DNA of 64,000 nt, taken from Nostoc calcicola FACHB-3891. GTDB taxonomy: Bacteria; Cyanobacteriota; Cyanobacteriia; Cyanobacteriales; Nostocaceae. Of this stretch, positions 43,621 to 54,039 are shown one piece after another. Under the pieces are notes generated by a model. That model was not told where the DNA came from. It saw nothing but the letters and a program-made list of their open reading frames with translations, and did no database searches. The stretch spans positions 124,001 to 188,000 of the forward strand of contig NZ_JACJRQ010000001.1 of the NCBI RefSeq assembly GCF_014697355.1, written 5' to 3'. Position numbers and translations under genes: made by a program. Position 1 is the stretch's first letter. Each line of letters starts with the position of its first letter.

Positions 43621-46600
43621 ATGCCCCGCCGTGATGACCTCCGGAAGATTCTACTGTTAGGCTCTGGTCCAATTGTGATCGGACAAGCCTGTGAGTTTGA
43701 CTACTCTGGCACTCAAGCCTGCAAAGCGCTGCGAGAAGAAGGCTATGAAGTGGTGTTGGTCAACTCTAACCCTGCAACGATTATGACTGACCCGGAAACG
43801 GCCGATCGCACTTACATTGAGCCGCTGACTCCGGAATTAGTCGAAAAAGCGATCGCCAAAGAACGCCCTGATGCCCTACTCCCAACGATGGGAGGACAAA
43901 CCGCCCTGAATCTCGCTGTTGCTTTAGCCAAAAATGGCGCATTGGAAAAGTACGGTGTTGAGTTAATCGGCGCTAAACTACCAGCCATTGAAAAAGCCGA
44001 AGACAGAAAACTTTTTGGTGAAGCAATGGCAAGGATTGGGGTAGCTGTGTGTCCCAGCGGCACAGCCGAATCCTTAGAAGAAGCAAAAGCCATCGCTCGC
44101 CAAATTGGCACTTATCCCCTAATTATTCGTCCTGCCTTCACAATGGGTGGAAGTGGCGGTGGTATTGCCTATAACCAAGAAGAATTTGAAGAAATGGCAC
44201 AGGTGGGTATAGATGCCAGCCCTGTTTCCCAAATTCTCATTGACCAGTCTTTACTCGGCTGGAAAGAATACGAACTCGAAGTGATGCGTGATTTGGCAGA
44301 TAACGTGGTGATTATCTGCTCCATCGAAAACCTTGACCCTATGGGCATCCACACTGGAGACTCCATTACCGTCGCTCCCGCGCAAACCCTCACTGATAAA
44401 GAATATCAAAGGCTGCGGGATATGGCAATTAAAATCATCCGCGAGATAGGTGTGGAAACTGGCGGTTCTAATATCCAATTTGCCGTTAATCCTGTGACTG
44501 GAGATGTGGTGGTAATTGAAATGAACCCCCGCGTTTCCCGTAGTTCGGCTTTGGCTTCTAAAGCTACGGGTTTCCCAATCGCTAAAATGGCAGCAAAGCT
44601 GGCAGTGGGCTACACCTTGGATGAAATTAAAAATGACATCACCAAAAAAACTCCAGCATCATTTGAACCGACAATTGACTACGTAGTTACAAAAATCCCC
44701 CGCTTCGCCTTTGAAAAGTTCCCCGGTTCCGAACCAGTGCTGACAACCCAAATGAAGTCAGTGGGAGAAGCAATGGCAATTGGGCGGACTTTCAACGAAT
44801 CCTTCCAAAAGGCGCTGCGTTCTCTGGAAACCGGACGTGCTGGCTGGGGTTGCGACAAAGCCGAAAAATTACCCAGTGGCGAACAAATTCGTGCCCTGCT
44901 GCGGACACCGAATCCCGATCGCATTTTTGCTCTACGTCATGCCCTACAGTTAGGAATCAGTGCTGAGGAAATCTATGAACTCACTGGTATTGACCCGTGG
45001 TTCTTGGATAAAATGCAGCAAATTTTGGATGTGGAGAAATTCCTCAAGCGCACATCCTTAAAAGAATTGACAAAAGAGCAACTTTATGAAGTGAAGAGGA
45101 ATGGATTTAGCGATCGCCAGATTGCCTATGCCACCAAAACCACCGAAGATGAAGTCCGCGCTTATCGCAAACAACTAGAAGTCATCCCAGTTTACAAAAC
45201 TGTAGACACCTGTGCAGCGGAGTTTGAAGCGTTTACTCCTTACTACTATTCTACCTACGAAGAAGAAACAGAAGTTTTACCAACAACTAAGCCCAAAGTC
45301 ATGATTTTGGGTGGTGGCCCTAACCGCATTGGCCAGGGAATTGAGTTTGACTATTGTTGTTGTCACGCCGCCTATGCTTTGAAAGCTGCTGGGTACGAGA
45401 CGATTATGGTCAACTCCAACCCAGAGACAGTTTCCACAGATTATGATACCAGCGATCGCCTTTATTTCGAGCCTTTAACAAAAGAAGATGTCCTGAATAT
45501 CATCGAAACCGAAAATCCTGTAGGCATAATCATCCAGTTTGGCGGACAAACACCCTTGAAGTTGGCTATTCCCCTCCAAGAATATTTGCAGAAATTGGAA
45601 ACAGAGGATAATAGCCAATCCCCACTCCCCAAAATTTGGGGTACATCGCCAGATTCTATCGATATGGCAGAAAACCGAGAGCGATTTGAGAAGATTCTCA
45701 AGGAGTTGAATATTGCTCAACCACCCAATGGTATTGCTCGGAGTTACGAAGATGCCCTGATTGTCGCCAAACGTATTGGCTATCCGGTGGTGGTGCGTCC
45801 CAGCTATGTTTTAGGGGGGCGGGCGATGGAAATCGTCTATTCTGATGCCGAGTTAGAACGCTACATGACCTTCGCGGTGCAGGTAGAACCAGACCATCCA
45901 ATTTTAATTGATAAGTTTTTAGAAAATGCCATTGAAGTCGATGTTGATGCGATCGCCGATCGTACAGGACGGGTAGTGATTGGTGGTATCATGGAACACA
46001 TAGAGCAAGCTGGAATTCACTCAGGAGACTCCGCTTGTTCCTTACCTTCGATTTCTTTGCCACCAGCAGTTCTCAATCAAATTCGTACATGGACAGTGCA
46101 ACTAGCCCAAGCCCTGTCAGTCATAGGGTTAATGAATATTCAGTTTGCCGTCGTTGGCGCAAGCGGGTATTCTCCCCAAGTTTACATTTTAGAAGCCAAT
46201 CCCCGCGCCTCCCGCACGGTGCCGTTTGTTTCTAAAGCAACGGGTGTCCAGTTAGCCAAACTAGCATCCTTAATTATGTCAGGTAAAACCTTAGAGGAGC
46301 TACACTTCACCGAGGAAGTCATCCCAACCCACATTGCCGTCAAAGAAGCGGTATTACCCTTTAATAAATTCCCTGGAACTGATACAATACTAGGACCAGA
46401 AATGCGCTCCACTGGTGAGGTGATGGGGATTGACAGCGACTTTGGACGAGCTTTTGCCAAAGCCGAAATAGGCGCAGGTGAGCGTTTACCCTTAACGGGA
46501 ACCGTCTTTGTATCAATGAGCGATCGCGATAAAACAGCTGCTGCGATCGTGGTAAAGGAATTTATCGATTTGGGCTTTACCGTGATGGCCACACTTGGTA

Positions 46601-46902
46601 CACGCCGGGTCCTTCTCGAACAGGGGTTAAAGGTTGAATTAGTACTTAAACTCCATGAAGGGCGACCTCACGTCCTAGATGCAATCAAAAACCAGAAAAT
46701 CCAACTGATTATCAACACACCCTCAGGGGAAGAAGCCCAGACCGATGCGAGGTTAATCCGCCGCACAGCCTTAGCTTACAAAATTCCCATTATAACTACC
46801 ATCGCTGGTGCAAAAGCCACCGTCGCTGCCATCCGTTCCTTACAAAATACGACCTTGGATGTAAAAGTCATCCAAGATTACTGCAAGGTTGTGAGGGAGT
46901 AG
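43621..46902 (+). CDS. carB: Carbamoyl-phosphate synthase large subunit
   Basis: 1093 residues, near the usual length. CarB uses ammonia from CarA, bicarbonate and two ATP to make carbamoyl phosphate for arginine and pyrimidines. Both ATP-grasp halves are visible: [25 protein letters not shown] with [17 protein letters not shown] in the first, and [20 protein letters not shown] with [16 protein letters not shown] in the second. The C-terminal MGS-like allosteric domain is near 950-1093 ([20 protein letters not shown]). The ATG start is preceded by CCAAGGCAACT. carA is not in the window. Confidence 0.97.
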   Translation: MPRRDDLRKILLLGSGPIVIGQACEFDYSGTQACKALREEGYEVVLVNSNPATIMTDPETADRTYIEPLTPELVEKAIAKERPDALLPTMGGQTALNLAVALAKNGALEKYGVELIGAKLPAIEKAEDRKLFGEAMARIGVAVCPSGTAESLEEAKAIARQIGTYPLIIRPAFTMGGSGGGIAYNQEEFEEMAQVGIDASPVSQILIDQSLLGWKEYELEVMRDLADNVVIICSIENLDPMGIHTGDSITVAPAQTLTDKEYQRLRDMAIKIIREIGVETGGSNIQFAVNPVTGDVVVIEMNPRVSRSSALASKATGFPIAKMAAKLAVGYTLDEIKNDITKKTPASFEPTIDYVVTKIPRFAFEKFPGSEPVLTTQMKSVGEAMAIGRTFNESFQKALRSLETGRAGWGCDKAEKLPSGEQIRALLRTPNPDRIFALRHALQLGISAEEIYELTGIDPWFLDKMQQILDVEKFLKRTSLKELTKEQLYEVKRNGFSDRQIAYATKTTEDEVRAYRKQLEVIPVYKTVDTCAAEFEAFTPYYYSTYEEETEVLPTTKPKVMILGGGPNRIGQGIEFDYCCCHAAYALKAAGYETIMVNSNPETVSTDYDTSDRLYFEPLTKEDVLNIIETENPVGIIIQFGGQTPLKLAIPLQEYLQKLETEDNSQSPLPKIWGTSPDSIDMAENRERFEKILKELNIAQPPNGIARSYEDALIVAKRIGYPVVVRPSYVLGGRAMEIVYSDAELERYMTFAVQVEPDHPILIDKFLENAIEVDVDAIADRTGRVVIGGIMEHIEQAGIHSGDSACSLPSISLPPAVLNQIRTWTVQLAQALSVIGLMNIQFAVVGASGYSPQVYILEANPRASRTVPFVSKATGVQLAKLASLIMSGKTLEELHFTEEVIPTHIAVKEAVLPFNKFPGTDTILGPEMRSTGEVMGIDSDFGRAFAKAEIGAGERLPLTGTVFVSMSDRDKTAAAIVVKEFIDLGFTVMATLGTRRVLLEQGLKVELVLKLHEGRPHVLDAIKNQKIQLIINTPSGEEAQTDARLIRRTALAYKIPIITTIAGAKATVAAIRSLQNTTLDVKVIQDYCKVVRE

Positions 46903-47025
46903 GGAGTAGGGAGCAGGGGGAGCAGGGGGAGCAGGGGGAGCAGGGGGAGCAGGGGGAGAATAACTCTTAACTCCTAACTCCTAACTCTTAACTCCCCACT
47001 CCCCATTCCCCACTCCCCAAAAATT
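46898..47025. repeat. STRR block after carB
   Basis: Five tandem GGGAGCAGG-type units, then AACTCCTAACTCC and CCCCACTCCCCATTCCCC units. The following 47026-47386 is AT-rich with no gene and presumably includes the sigma factor promoter. Confidence 0.7.
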
Positions 47026-47479
47026 AAACAATTGTTATAAGAGAATGACTATAGTTCTCATTGAGATATTTTAACAAATATGAGGAAGTTTTTTTGAGTC
47101 GCATAAGTTGTGAAATCTGCTTTTAGACGCGCTTGAAAGGAAAAATACTATCCCATCAACTGGAACAACCAGGAAATTTCTCCAGGTATATAGCCAAAAC
47201 CTTCTCATAAAGGTTACAATTATTAATATTAATCCAATAGAAGAATGTTTAAGAAATTACCTTTTATCTAACTGTAGATACTTGTGGAAAGCAGGAAATA
47301 ACTGTAACTTTTAGCAGTTAAGAAGCTCAATTTTGATTATTTATGAGCAGCCGAATTTATCGGGCGCGTAAGTTGCAAACCATAGCATGGGTTCCCAGCC
47401 TGACTGGATAGCACCCATACAGAGCATCTATCCCTTAATGACCCTACCGTCAAACCCATCATTATCAAAGAGTAGCGCC

Positions 47480-48436
47480 ATGAAGACCGCTCAGACAGCC
47501 ACAGACCTCGTGCGGACTTACCTGCGTGAGATTGGCCGTGTGCCACTCTTAACCCACGAGGAAGAAATTTCCTATGGTAAGCAGGTGCAACGTTCAACGG
47601 CCTTGCACGAATCGCGGGAAAATCTTGCCACCCAGTTAGGTCGCCAACCAACTCTCGAAGAGTGGGCGAAAGCGACAAAATTAGAACCAACAGAGTTGAA
47701 CGAAGCGATCGCCGATGGTGAAATTGCTAAGCGCAAAATGGTAGAAGCCAATTTGCGCCTAGTGGTTTCCGTTGCCAAAAAATACATCAAGCGCAACGTC
47801 GATTTACTGGACTTGATCCAAGAAGGTAGTATCGGAATGCAACGCGGCGTGGAAAAGTTTGACCCCACGAAAGGCTACAGGTTTTCTACCTATGCCTATT
47901 GGTGGATTCGCCAAGCGATTACCCGTGCTATAGCCGAAAAAGCTCGTACCATTCGGCTGCCTATCCACATAACCGAAAAATTAAATAAAATTAAAAAGGC
48001 ACAGCGGCAATTGTCTCAAAAGTTGGGACGCGCTCCCACAGCTGGTGAGCTAGCTGAAGAATTAGAATTGACACCAAAGCAAGTGCGAGAGTATTTGGAA
48101 AAGGCGCGTTTGCCTCTTTCTTTAGATTTGCGCTTGGGTGATAACTACGACACCGAACTTGGAGAAATGCTGGAAGATCCAGGAGCTTCTCCAGAAGAGT
48201 TTGTGATGCAATCTTCCCTATCTTATGACTTAGAGCGCCTGATGGGTGACCTGACGCCACAACAGAGGGAAGTAATCACGCTGCGCTTTGGTTTAACTGA
48301 CGGGCAAGCCCTGACTCTGGCAAGAATCGGTGAAATTCTCAACATTAGTCGGGAACGAGTCCGGCAAATCGAGCGGGAAGCCTTAACAAAACTTCGCAAA
48401 TCTAAAGCCAACATGGATGAATATTTGGCAAGTTAG
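47480..48436 (+). CDS. sigD: Group 2 sigma-70 factor (SigD-like)
   Basis: About 318 residues from the chosen start. Regions in order: 1.2 ([21 protein letters not shown]), 2.1-2.4 ([61 protein letters not shown], given here in its known order), 3 and 4.2 ([20 protein letters not shown]). The lack of a long region 1.1 marks a non-essential group 2 factor. The frame is open to ATG 47387 with possible starts at 47438 and 47480. I use 47480 because [15 protein letters not shown] begins the conserved part. SigD naming rests on gene order next to carB, recalled from Anabaena. Confidence 0.85.
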   Translation: MKTAQTATDLVRTYLREIGRVPLLTHEEEISYGKQVQRSTALHESRENLATQLGRQPTLEEWAKATKLEPTELNEAIADGEIAKRKMVEANLRLVVSVAKKYIKRNVDLLDLIQEGSIGMQRGVEKFDPTKGYRFSTYAYWWIRQAITRAIAEKARTIRLPIHITEKLNKIKKAQRQLSQKLGRAPTAGELAEELELTPKQVREYLEKARLPLSLDLRLGDNYDTELGEMLEDPGASPEEFVMQSSLSYDLERLMGDLTPQQREVITLRFGLTDGQALTLARIGEILNISRERVRQIEREALTKLRKSKANMDEYLAS

Positions 48437-48520
48437 TCATTTGTCATTTGTCCTTTGTCATTCGTGCTTTGTCCAGAGTTTAATGGCTAATGACTAATGA
48501 CTAATGACTACTGACCAATT
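48430..48520. repeat. STRR block after the sigma factor gene
   Basis: CATTTGTCATTTGTCCTTTGTC units and GGCTAATGACTAATGACTAATGAC units of the family also seen at 9955 and 14225. Confidence 0.7.
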
Positions 48521-48692
48521 GGTGAGAAAATACGCTGCTCTAGGTACGGTTACGCCCACTTTCATCAGCAAGCTAGCCTGTTACATTATTTTACAGGAAG
48601 ACCAAATAGCCAGCTAAGCCAAATCCCAAAAAGGCATTTAGTCTCCAAATCACGAATACCTAAGCTAGAAATGGTAGTCAAGGAGATAAAAA

Positions 48693-49037
48693 ATGAGTAA
48701 TCCATCCAATCGCGTCTCAGAATTTTTCAATGGTGAATCAGAAACTAGCGATTTGCTATGGCAGTACGTAAAATCTTTGAGTCCTGAGACAGTTACCCAA
48801 CTATCTAAACCTACTTCTGCCGAAGTTTTTCAAGTGATGGAACGTAACATTACAGGATTGTTGGGAAACTTGCCTTCAGAACACTTTGGCGTTACTGTAA
48901 CCACCAGTCGGGAAAGTCTCGGTCGGCTTTTGGCTTCTGCGATGATTAGCGGTTATTTCTTGCGTAACGCTGAGCAAAGAATGAATTTTGAAATCGCCCT
49001 ACAAGGAACTGAAAGCAACAATAGCGAAATTGACTAG
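48693..49037 (+). CDS. DUF760 domain protein
   Basis: 114 residues. The core LLWQYVKSLSPETVTQLSKP and RNITGLLGNLPSEHFGVTVTTSRESLG (continuing LGRLLASAMISGYFLRNAEQ) matches the DUF760 family found in cyanobacteria and chloroplasts. Function is unknown. AAGGAG lies just before the ATG. It follows the sigma factor gene in the same direction, with a repeat block between. Confidence 0.78.
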   Translation: MSNPSNRVSEFFNGESETSDLLWQYVKSLSPETVTQLSKPTSAEVFQVMERNITGLLGNLPSEHFGVTVTTSRESLGRLLASAMISGYFLRNAEQRMNFEIALQGTESNNSEID

Positions 49038-49510
49038 AAATGTTAGAGCAGAATTCAGAATTCAGAATTCAGAATTCAGAATTTAGAAGTAAGAATGGGC
49101 TACGCCCCGCTGCACTAGCAGAAGTAAAATAGGTTTTACACTGGGGTTTGAGACGAATGCTTGTGTAATTTTCCCTACTTAAAACGTGCTGTAAAAATTA
49201 GGAAATTCAATATTGTTGGGCTGAAGCTACTCACAGTTATGGCTGCACCAGTAGTAAAATAGGCATCTGCGAAATGCTTGTATGAAATTTCCAATCATGC
49301 ATCACGTCAATATTTGACAATATCCAAGATACAAGCGAATTTGGATTGAAATTGATACCCAAAGAGTGCAGGGGAAGGCAGAAATTTTTAATTTGTTTTT
49401 CTCTAAACCTACGTAATTTGGGAATTAGTGAAACCAGAGGCATATTTTTAAATGAATAATAAAAACGGGTGGATAAACAAACAGCGATAGACAATATTCG
49501 CAATAAATAC
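49038..49510. other. Non-coding region between DUF760 gene and an orphan terminator
   Basis: Starts with AGAATTCAGAATTCAGAATTC repeats (49048-49085). A 91-codon minus-strand frame (49237-49512) has weak composition and no convincing ribosome site. A strong hairpin follows at 49511-49547, so an untranslated plus-strand RNA may end there. Confidence 0.4.
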
Positions 49511-49547
49511 AAACTCGGCAGGGTTAAAAGCAGTCTGCCGAGTTTTG
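49511..49547 (+). terminator. Strong hairpin terminator without an obvious gene
   Basis: AACTCGGCAG and CTGCCGAGTT form a perfect 10-bp stem with a 13-base loop and a following TTTTG. The nearest upstream gene on this strand ends 470 bases earlier. Confidence 0.7.
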
Positions 49548-49607
49548 TTATAGGGAATGGGGCATTGGGAATGCTGTTAGCGGTAGCGGGGCGTTGAGCC
49601 AGTTAGG

Positions 49608-49710
49608 AGTTACAGCAGTTTTCATGTATTTGAACCACATCTGTCCCAAGGGCACAGCATTGCTGTGCCCCTACCGCGTGGTCTATTTACCTGAAAATAG
49701 CTGTAAGATT
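49608..49710. repeat. Dispersed palindromic repeat, copy B
   Basis: Inverted copy of the block at 1540-1650, with the same AAGGGCACAGCA / TGCTGTGCCCCT palindrome and flanks. Further GGGGCACAG-type palindromes lie at 55115-55145 and 55236-55264. Confidence 0.7.
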
Positions 49711-49772
49711 TATTTTCCCCCATCTCTTCCATGTCCATACTCCCCACTCCCTACTCCCCATTCCGATAAACC

Positions 49773-50210
49773 ATGAGTCAAACAAGTTCTTTCCCACCAC
49801 ATAAAATCATTGGCGTTGCCGTAATTTGGAACGATCGAAAGCAAATCTTAATCGATCGCCGTCGTCCAGAAGGAGCGATGGGTGGTTTGTGGGAATTTCC
49901 TGGTGGCAAAATTGAGCCTGGTGAAACCATCCAAGAGTGTATTCAACGAGAAATAAAAGAAGAATTGGGAATAGCGATCGAAGTGGGAGAGCATTTAATC
50001 ACTATTGACCACACCTATACAGACTTGCGTGTTACCCTCACAGTACATCACTGCCGCCACGTTGCAGGTGTTCCCCAACCTTTAGAATGCGATGAAATTC
50101 GCTGGGTAAACTTGGAAGAACTCGAAAAGTTTACTTTTCCGAAAGCAAATATTCAAATTATTGCTGCACTCAAGGGGAGTGGGGAGCACAGGGGAAGGGG
50201 AAAAGGTTAA
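49773..50210 (+). CDS. mutT: 8-oxo-dGTP diphosphatase (MutT-type Nudix)
   Basis: 145 residues. Nudix box GGKIEPGETIQECIQREIKEELGI (about 47-70), preceded by the MutT-like GLWEFPGGK. MutT removes 8-oxo-dGTP from the nucleotide pool. The strands after the box (HTYTDLRVTLTVHHC) and ending EEIRWVNLEELEKFTFPKAN type also fit MutT. The last residues (GSGEHRGRGKG) are repeat-derived, as the stop lies within a GGGGAAGGGG stretch. Confidence 0.85.
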   Translation: MSQTSSFPPHKIIGVAVIWNDRKQILIDRRRPEGAMGGLWEFPGGKIEPGETIQECIQREIKEELGIAIEVGEHLITIDHTYTDLRVTLTVHHCRHVAGVPQPLECDEIRWVNLEELEKFTFPKANIQIIAALKGSGEHRGRGKG

Positions 50211-50380
50211 AGGTTAAAGGGAAAAGGAATAAATTTAATCTTTCCCCTTTTCCCCTTACCCCTTTCCCTTTCCCCATGCCCTATTCCCATTCCCGTAACA
50301 ATCTATTAATTGCATCAGGTTGAGTCTCGCAATTTTCTACAATAATCGCAGAGACTTTGATAAATGGTATCAGTAAACAA

Positions 50381-50845
50381 ATGCCTAAAACCGTTGCCGA
50401 CGTGATGAGCCGCGATCCGATTGTGGTTCGGGCAGAAACTCCACTCAAGGAAGCTATCCAAATTCTCGCAGAACGCCACATCAGCGGGCTACCTGTTGTG
50501 GATGATGGCGGTAAATTGGTGGGCATTATCTCGGAAACCGATTTGATGTGGCAAGAAACTGGTGTAACTCCACCTGCATACATCATGTTTCTTGATAGTG
50601 TTATCTATTTGAAAAACCCTGCTACATATGAACGTGATTTACATAAAGCATTAGGGCAAACCGTTGGGGAAGTGATGAGTAAAAACCCCATTAGTATTTC
50701 CCCTGAGAAAACTTTAAGGGAAGCTGCTACAGTTATGCACGATCGCAGTGTTCACCGCTTGCCAGTACTTGACAGCACGGGCCAAGTAATTGGTATCCTC
50801 ACTCGTGGTGATATTATTCGGGCAATGGCAGCAAGTCAAGACTAG
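50381..50845 (+). CDS. CBS-domain pair protein
   Basis: 154 residues comprising two CBS motifs: PKTVADVMSRDPIVVRAETP through ISGLPVVDDGGKLVGIISETDLM, and TVGEVMSKNPISISPEKTLR through VHRLPVLDSTGQVIGILTRGDII. CBS pairs bind adenosyl ligands and regulate partner proteins. A central loop (TPPAYIMFLDSVIYLKNPAT) separates the motifs. I use ATG 50381 because the frame upstream opens only with TTG. No fused effector is present; the partner is unknown. Confidence 0.85.
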   Translation: MPKTVADVMSRDPIVVRAETPLKEAIQILAERHISGLPVVDDGGKLVGIISETDLMWQETGVTPPAYIMFLDSVIYLKNPATYERDLHKALGQTVGEVMSKNPISISPEKTLREAATVMHDRSVHRLPVLDSTGQVIGILTRGDIIRAMAASQD

Positions 50846-50948
50846 TCATTAGTCATTAGTAGAGACGCGATTAATCGCGTCTGTACATTAGTCAAGAGTT
50901 TTTGACCCTTGACTCTTTTTTATACGTTTGAAAATCAAGGATAATTAA

Positions 50949-51614
50949 ATGAGTATTACTCCAGAGTCTGTTAAGCAATTGCTTAGTTCTCAGGATTTGG
51001 GCGATCGCTTGCGTGCAGTAAATCAAATCCGTCAACTAGAACCAGCCATCGGTTTTGAATTGATTCAAAGTGCCATTGCTGATAGCAACTCCCGTGTCCG
51101 GTATTCAGCGGTGAGTCAAATGGATACACTCGGAAAACAGGATTTACAGTTATCTTTGGATATTCTACGCGATCGCTTGCTCAATGACTCCGAAATAGAT
51201 GTACAAGCAGCAGCAGCAGATTGCTTGGGCGCTCTGAAGTTACATGAAGCTTTTGAAGATTTGCAGAAACTCTATAATACAACCGATGAATGGCTAATAC
51301 AATTTAGTATCATTGCTACACTAGGTGAGTTAGGCGATCCACGAGCTTTTGAACTACTTAAACAGGCACTCTCTTCAGACAATGAATTAGTCCAAACTGC
51401 GGCTATTAGTTCTTTGGGTGAGTTGGGCGATACACAAGCGATTCCCCTTTTAGCTCCTTTTGCTACCCATCCAGATTCGCAAATCCGTTACAGACTCGTA
51501 CAAGCTTTGATTCATTTGGGTAGTCCAGAAGCCAAATCTATATTAGAAACTCTGGTTAACGATGGTGTAGAAGCGATCGCTACTGAAGCTAGAAAATATT
51601 TGCAATCAGCTTAA
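50949..51614 (+). CDS. nblB: HEAT-repeat phycobilisome degradation protein NblB
   Basis: 221 residues made of about six HEAT-like helical repeats (LSSQDLGDRLRAVNQIRQLE, SRVRYSAVSQMDTLG, ELVQTAAISSLGELGD). Length and the N-terminal MSITPESVKQLLSSQDLGDR match my recollection of the cyanobacterial NblB, which is related to phycobilin lyases of the CpcE/F type and takes part in phycobilisome disassembly during nutrient starvation. ATG start. Other HEAT-repeat lyase relatives are the alternative, but none of the CpcE/CpcF neighbours are present. Confidence 0.78.
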   Translation: MSITPESVKQLLSSQDLGDRLRAVNQIRQLEPAIGFELIQSAIADSNSRVRYSAVSQMDTLGKQDLQLSLDILRDRLLNDSEIDVQAAAADCLGALKLHEAFEDLQKLYNTTDEWLIQFSIIATLGELGDPRAFELLKQALSSDNELVQTAAISSLGELGDTQAIPLLAPFATHPDSQIRYRLVQALIHLGSPEAKSILETLVNDGVEAIATEARKYLQSA

Positions 51615-51629
51615 GCCTACCTGAGTTCG

Positions 51630-51775
51630 ATGAACCTCTCCCCAACCTCTCTCCGAGGCGGAGAGGGGCAGAAATATTTTTAGTTTCCAACGAAAAAATT
51701 ACGGTTTCACAGCCTCTCTCCCTGTGGGGGAGAGGAATGGAAGCGGGGTTTTTAGAGCCGTCGAACTCACGTTAA
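51630..51775. repeat. CTCTCCCC/GGGGAGAG dispersed palindromes after nblB
   Basis: Two palindromic elements: ACCTCTCTCCGAGGCGGAGAGG and CTCTCTCCCTGTGGGGGAGAG, flanked by TGAGTTCGA...TCGAACTCA, which makes the whole segment an inverted repeat about 140 bases long. No gene in 51841-52161, which is AT-rich and probably promoter of the next gene. Confidence 0.65.
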
Positions 51776-51804
51776 GCCTATACCTTTGACAACAGCCCTA
51801 TTGT

Positions 51805-51840
51805 AAAACCCTCTCCCATTGTGGAGGGGTTTTTATTTTT
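51805..51840 (+). terminator. Terminator-like hairpin
   Basis: AAAACCCTCTCC pairs with GGAGGGGTTTT (loop CATTGT) and is followed by TTTTATTTTT. Confidence 0.65.
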
Positions 51841-52161
51841 CACAAGACGGGGTAGAAGAAGTACTGTAATTTTACTTAGAATATTGTTAGAAAAAACTTG
51901 TAATTTCTAAGTACAAATAAAGTTGAAAATTCAGTATCAGTGTTTTTTGCTACTTTTATTTAAACTTATTAGTATAAAAAATTACTCTTGTTTTATATAC
52001 TTCTAAAAATATTCATATAGAGCAATTTACTCATAAAGATTAGGTAAATTCAGACGCGAGTAGATGCACTTACGTAATTGCCCGGTTAATATACAAATAC
52101 AGAGAAAAAAGAAAACAAAACTTTTCATCCAAAGCATTACTAATTAGAGGAAAAAAGTCTA

Positions 52162-52890
52162 ATGAAAAAGTTTACTATTCTAGCAACAACACTTGCAGCA
52201 TCTACTATAAGTTTAAATGTAGTTGGTGGTATATCTAAAGCTCAAGCTGCTTCTTTAGTTCCTCCAGTAGAAGGAGAAATTCAACTGACAAATGTTGCTT
52301 GTTTGACTGGTAGCTGTATTGATACAACTGCTTATGGTTACACAGTCACCAGTCAGAATTACAACGCTGATTACCTGCCAAGTTTATTATTTAGTGATGA
52401 TAGTTCAACGCCAAATTCTTATGGTTTTGGTATTTCCTTCAGTAAACCAGATGGAGGAACTAATACAATTGCAGGTCAAAACTGGTTCCGTCCTGTAGCT
52501 AGAAGAACTAACGGTAAACTACCTGAAAATGGTCAATTAGAAGTTGGTCAGTTCAAGTTTGATTTTGCTAGTACAATTAGCGAGTTAGTACTATCATTCT
52601 TTGATGTGGAAGATATAGGTACTTCGATTCTCAGTGTTAATGGTGTTGCTTATGGAGGAACAATTACTCCAGGAAGTGACGCGAATATCAAGAAAGTTAC
52701 CTTGACAAATGTCAATTCATTGGAGATAAAACTGGGTAATATCGGTGGTAGATTTGCCACTGGCGATGGTGTACGTTTGGATGTTAACCAAACTGTACCT
52801 GAACCAGCAACCACTATGAGCTTAGGTGTTTTGGGATTAGTAGCTTTGTTCGGTTTACAGAAGCGGAAAAAATCCTCACAAGCAGTTTAA
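52162..52890 (+). CDS. LEVG-type PEP-CTERM protein
   Basis: 242 residues: signal peptide (ILATTLAASTISLNVVGGIS, cleavage after AQA near 29), a beta-rich domain containing NGQLEVGQFKFDFASTISEL, the motif for which the LEVG family of PEP-CTERM proteins is named, and a C-terminal VPEPATTMSLGVLGLVALFG with basic KRKK end. It is expected to be exported and processed by exosortase. ATG with AGAGGAAAA upstream. A strong hairpin follows it. Function beyond sorting is unknown. Confidence 0.82.
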   Translation: MKKFTILATTLAASTISLNVVGGISKAQAASLVPPVEGEIQLTNVACLTGSCIDTTAYGYTVTSQNYNADYLPSLLFSDDSSTPNSYGFGISFSKPDGGTNTIAGQNWFRPVARRTNGKLPENGQLEVGQFKFDFASTISELVLSFFDVEDIGTSILSVNGVAYGGTITPGSDANIKKVTLTNVNSLEIKLGNIGGRFATGDGVRLDVNQTVPEPATTMSLGVLGLVALFGLQKRKKSSQAV

Positions 52891-53032
52891 TTTTCACCAT
52901 AGCTGCCATAAAAGTCAAGATGAAAAATTCAAACAATCAATGATTAATTTTGAATTCTAAATCTTGTATACAAAACATTAATATTTGCATGTATATTTGA
53001 CTAGCAAATAGATTTTTTCACCGTTAATTAAT

Positions 53033-53091
53033 TTGAGTAAATAAAATAACTGATTATCCAAGTTAGTTATTTTTATCTACTCAATTTTTTT
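53033..53091 (+). terminator. Terminator after the LEVG PEP-CTERM gene
   Basis: TTGAGTA...AATAACT and AGTTATT...TACTCAA make an interrupted stem of about 15-19 bp, followed by TTTTTTT. It lies between convergent genes and could serve both. Confidence 0.75.
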
Positions 53092-53125
53092 ATGTGGGTA
53101 AATTCAGTGAATTTCCCATTAAATA

Positions 53126-53644
53126 TTAAGCGCCGTATACCTGTGACCAAGTTGTGATGATAAATACTGTAACTGCTGCGATCGCCAACAATCCTTGAAT
53201 CAAATTTCCAACCAGTGTCCCCACGACAATTCCGATACCCGCCTTAACCGCTAATCCTAATTCACGTCGGTAAAGATACTCACCAATAATTGCTCCCAAC
53301 AGCGGCCCTAGTAAAATTCCTAACAGTGGGCCTCCAAAAGGTAAAGCTGGTAATAATCCCAAAAATCCCAATACCAAACCGACAATCGCGCCAATTTGTC
53401 CCCACTTACTAGCTCCAGCTTGTCTTGCTCCTATATAACTAGCTAAAAAATCCACTCCGATACTGAGTAACAAAACAATAATCGTCACAATTAATGGAAT
53501 CTTGATAGCTGCGAAGGAACTGCTAACAATTCCCCAGATGATAATTGCAATTAAAATTAAGCTCGCACCAGGAATCGCAGGAACTACAGCGCCGATAATA
53601 CCCACAAACATTACGGCAAGTAATAGCCAATAGATAATTTGCAT
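53126..53644 (-). CDS. DUF456 family membrane protein
   Basis: 172 residues, almost entirely hydrophobic with about four to five transmembrane helices (IIYWLLLAVMFVGIIGAVVP, LILIAIIIWGIVSSSFAAIK, and Gly-rich LGFLGLLPALPFGGPLLGIL). Glycine-zipper-like repeats and the PAIPGASLI motif are typical of DUF456. Function is unknown. ATG start. Confidence 0.82.
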   Translation of the reverse strand: MQIIYWLLLAVMFVGIIGAVVPAIPGASLILIAIIIWGIVSSSFAAIKIPLIVTIIVLLLSIGVDFLASYIGARQAGASKWGQIGAIVGLVLGFLGLLPALPFGGPLLGILLGPLLGAIIGEYLYRRELGLAVKAGIGIVVGTLVGNLIQGLLAIAAVTVFIITTWSQVYGA

Positions 53645-53679
53645 AGATAAAATTTGAAATTTCCAAATCAGTTAGTCAT

Positions 53680-53960
53680 TTGTAGGGTAGCACCGCTGTG
53701 CTACCAAAGCCCGTGTTGCATCCAAAACAGAACTGCTCTAAGATTTATATTTAAATTTTGAACAAAATCTAAGTATTGTAGTGGCGTGACACAGCGAAAA
53801 TAGTGCATTAGATGTAGGTTAAGTTGAGCAACGCTAAACCCAACATTTGGCTCGTCTTGGTCATTATAGCGATTCTAGTTTGGATGCAATACGCTGTAGG
53901 GTAGCACAGCTGTGCTACCCTACGAACGGGCGTATTTTACCCAAGTGAGAAGCGCTATAG
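53680..53960. repeat. GTAGGGTAGCACAG palindromes
   Basis: Two members of one palindrome family, TAGGGTAGCACCGCTGTGCTAC (53685-53705) and GTAGGGTAGCACAGCTGTGC plus TACCCTAC (53896-53923), lie in the 395-base spacer between DUF456 and the M48-like gene. The second is a perfect inverted repeat. No gene is seen. Confidence 0.75.
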
Positions 53961-54039
53961 TTGCTGGGCAAATAAGATTTATACTTTTTAATAAACTAAG
54001 CAGCAGGTAAAAGCACTTAGCCCTGGGGATTATAAATCA

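Noticed and set aside
49237-49512. 91-codon minus-strand frame
   Set aside because: Composition is not clearly coding, there is no ribosome site, and it ends in a plus-strand terminator hairpin.
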